From: Verrucomicrobiota bacterium
GTDB taxonomy: Bacteria > Verrucomicrobiota > Kiritimatiellia > SS1-B-03-39 > UBA6053
Assembly: GCA_020831625.1 (NCBI GenBank)
Contig: JAFIGD010000004.1
Span: forward strand, 89,792 to 153,791
Direction of reading: 5' to 3'
Length of the DNA stretch: 64,000 bases
How positions within the stretch are numbered: the first letter of the stretch is position 1; each line of letters begins with the position of its first letter. The notes under the pieces were generated by a model. It saw nothing but the letters and a program-made list of their open reading frames with translations. It ran no database searches and was not told the DNA's origin. The position numbers and the translations under genes were made by a program. This document shows positions 62,791-64,000 of this stretch, piece by piece.

Positions 62791-63663
62791 ATGAGCACAT
62801 CTGCTGATGCTGAAGTTTTTCGGCGTGAGAAGGCTTCTCTGGAACGGCTTGAAGCCTTCCGTTCCCTTCGTCTTCGACCGGTAACGTGGGGACGGACCGA
62901 CTGCGGGCCCCAGTGGTCACGTGACCACGCATTCCACAAGACCTCCTCGGAGGACATCCATGTGGTTCTGTTCCCCATTGCCGGCAGAGCCTGGTATGAG
63001 TCTGACGGTGTCCGCATCGAGATGCGGCCCGGCAGCGTCTACTGGACGCCACCCTCGAAGGGCAATCTCCCCTTCAGCCGCGGCTGTCCGGAATTCTTCT
63101 CCCACTTCTATCTGGCCTTTCATTACGAGATGATCGATGGCATTAATCTGCTGGAGAATTGGCAAGCGCCGGCGAAAATCGGGGAATGGGATGTGGAGAG
63201 AGATGCCGAGCACTGGGAGCCGAACAGCCTCTCCCTCCCGAACGCCTGGATTATCACTGCGACCGTGGAAGCGGCACTCATCCGCCACTGCGGTCACCGC
63301 CTGGAGGAGGCGATTGAGGCCCAGTACCGGACGCAAAGCCACCTCGGGAACGTCTTCACATACATTGAGGAGCATTTAAGCGCCTCCCTTCGCGTTGAAG
63401 ATCTGAATGAAGTGGCCTGCCTCAGCCGGAGCGCGTTCACACGGAATTTCACCCGAATCATCGGCCTGAGTCCGAAGGCCTACCTCAATCTGCTGCTCAC
63501 CCGGAAGGCGTGCAGCCTGCTGCTGCAGACGTCGCTCTCGGTCAAAGAAGTCTCCGAACAACTGGAATTCGAAAACGAGAATTATTTCAACCGGTTTTTC
63601 TCAAAGCAGACCGGTTTCCCGCCGGGCCGCTACCGCGCGCACGCCAAGGAGAAGTGGCAGTAA
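62791..63663 (+). CDS. AraC-family transcriptional regulator
   Basis: A 290-residue protein. The N-terminal half is a cupin-like sensor (VVLFPIAGRAWYESDGVRIEMRPGSVYWTPP). The C-terminal ~100 residues form the double helix-turn-helix (LNEVACLSRSAFTRNFTRIIGLSPKAYLNLLLTRKACSLLL, then VSEQLEFENENYFNRFFSKQTG). It lies 51 bases after the acetylesterase gene and likely controls the sulfatase/esterase locus in response to a glycan product. Confidence 0.9.
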   Translation: MSTSADAEVFRREKASLERLEAFRSLRLRPVTWGRTDCGPQWSRDHAFHKTSSEDIHVVLFPIAGRAWYESDGVRIEMRPGSVYWTPPSKGNLPFSRGCPEFFSHFYLAFHYEMIDGINLLENWQAPAKIGEWDVERDAEHWEPNSLSLPNAWIITATVEAALIRHCGHRLEEAIEAQYRTQSHLGNVFTYIEEHLSASLRVEDLNEVACLSRSAFTRNFTRIIGLSPKAYLNLLLTRKACSLLLQTSLSVKEVSEQLEFENENYFNRFFSKQTGFPPGRYRAHAKEKWQ

Positions 63664-63683
63664 GCCGACGTTTGGTGTTGGGA

Positions 63684-63754
63684 TGGGGTGGTGATGTGTT
63701 GTGGTGATGTGATGGGGTGGTGATGTGATGGGGTGGTGATGTGATGGGGTGATG
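63684..63754 (+). repeat. Minisatellite, ~16-base GGGGTGGTGATGTGAT unit
   Basis: About three to four units, the first ones imperfect, lie just after the AraC gene. No gene is seen in 63664-64000; the stretch holds this, a hexanucleotide-like array and the poly-G end. Confidence 0.75.
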
Positions 63755-63800
63755 GAATTCCCATCAACGCATCCGCCGCCGGGTCTTACCCACGAATCCC

Positions 63801-63900
63801 TCATAATCATAATCTTAATCCTAATCCTCATCCTCATCCTAATCAATCCCGATCCCGATCCCGATGCCGCTCCCGATTTTGATTACAATCACGATCACGA
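63801..63900 (+). repeat. Degenerate hexanucleotide array (AATCNT / CCCGAT / CACGAT types)
   Basis: Units shift from ATAATC and TTAATC through CTAATC and CTCATC to CCCGAT, then CACGAT. It is in the opposite orientation to the arrays at 14239 and 34155. Confidence 0.75.
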
Positions 63901-63937
63901 AGAAAAAATCGAACAGGACCCGTGGTGAATCCGGGGA

Positions 63938-63955
63938 GGGGGGGGGGGGGGGGGG
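63938..63955 (+). other. Poly-G run at the window end
   Basis: Eighteen consecutive G are followed by low-complexity C/A/G text. It looks like a sequencing or contig-end artefact rather than biology. Confidence 0.65.
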
Positions 63956-64000
63956 CCAAAGGGCCCCCACAAAACCCCCCCCAAGGCCCCGTGTTTTATT

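Overview
The window reads as a 64 kb stretch of a GC-rich chromosome from the Planctomycetes-Verrucomicrobia-Chlamydiae group, most likely Verrucomicrobiota. The signs are an exosortase fused to an EpsI domain, a very large prepilin-type protein that looks like the 'Verru_Chthon cassette A' family, secreted proteins with the D-x-D-x-D plus C-terminal barrel ending typical of these bacteria, and many glycan-degrading enzymes (GH2, GH3, GH42, sulfatase, acetylesterases). I ran no database search, so the phylum call is from recognition. The right end carries an 18-base G run and looks like a contig end or sequencing artefact.

Layout. 1-8116: tail of a secreted protein, then a minus-strand operon (TPR protein, exosortase/EpsI, Uup ABC-F ATPase, Na+/Ca2+ antiporter). 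8303-11878: GH2 beta-glucuronidase-like enzyme with a DASS/SLC13-type transporter. 12083-18571: a low-GC orphan and a minus-strand tripartite RND efflux operon. 18785-24590: YceI protein, AraC regulator, MenA, glycogen phosphorylase and oligoribonuclease-like exonuclease. 24581-30537: minus-strand dnaG/CvpA/GYF-coiled-coil/LysM operon, tRNA-Arg(TCT), xylose isomerase, tRNA-Val(CAC). 30616-35173: minus-strand HAD phosphatase, GH3 glycosidase and ABC exporter. 35344-39471: giant prepilin-like protein and a secreted partner. 39489-42711: GH42 and a uronate-isomerase-like amidohydrolase. 43005-59077: a ten-gene plus-strand run. 59363-63663: sulfatase, SIAE-type acetylesterase and AraC regulator.

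The most interesting part is 43005-55530. Eight tightly packed or overlapping genes encode two OPT-like membrane proteins, a 1646-residue protein joining a degenerate M28-peptidase-like extracytoplasmic part to an FtsX/MacB-type membrane part, an unrecognised 313-residue protein, a PqqD-like protein, a stripped-down FtsX permease and two MacB/LolD-type ATPases. Two secreted SGNH acetylesterases follow directly. I do not know a described function for this combination; it looks like an envelope machine tied to glycan or peptide uptake.

A second theme is repeats placed at gene ends. Hexanucleotide arrays (GATTAR type) supply the stop codons of the RND pump and the HAD protein, and a dispersed CACGGATGRA repeat supplies the last residues and stop of the sulfatase. 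The repeats are absent from the interiors of the genes I read.
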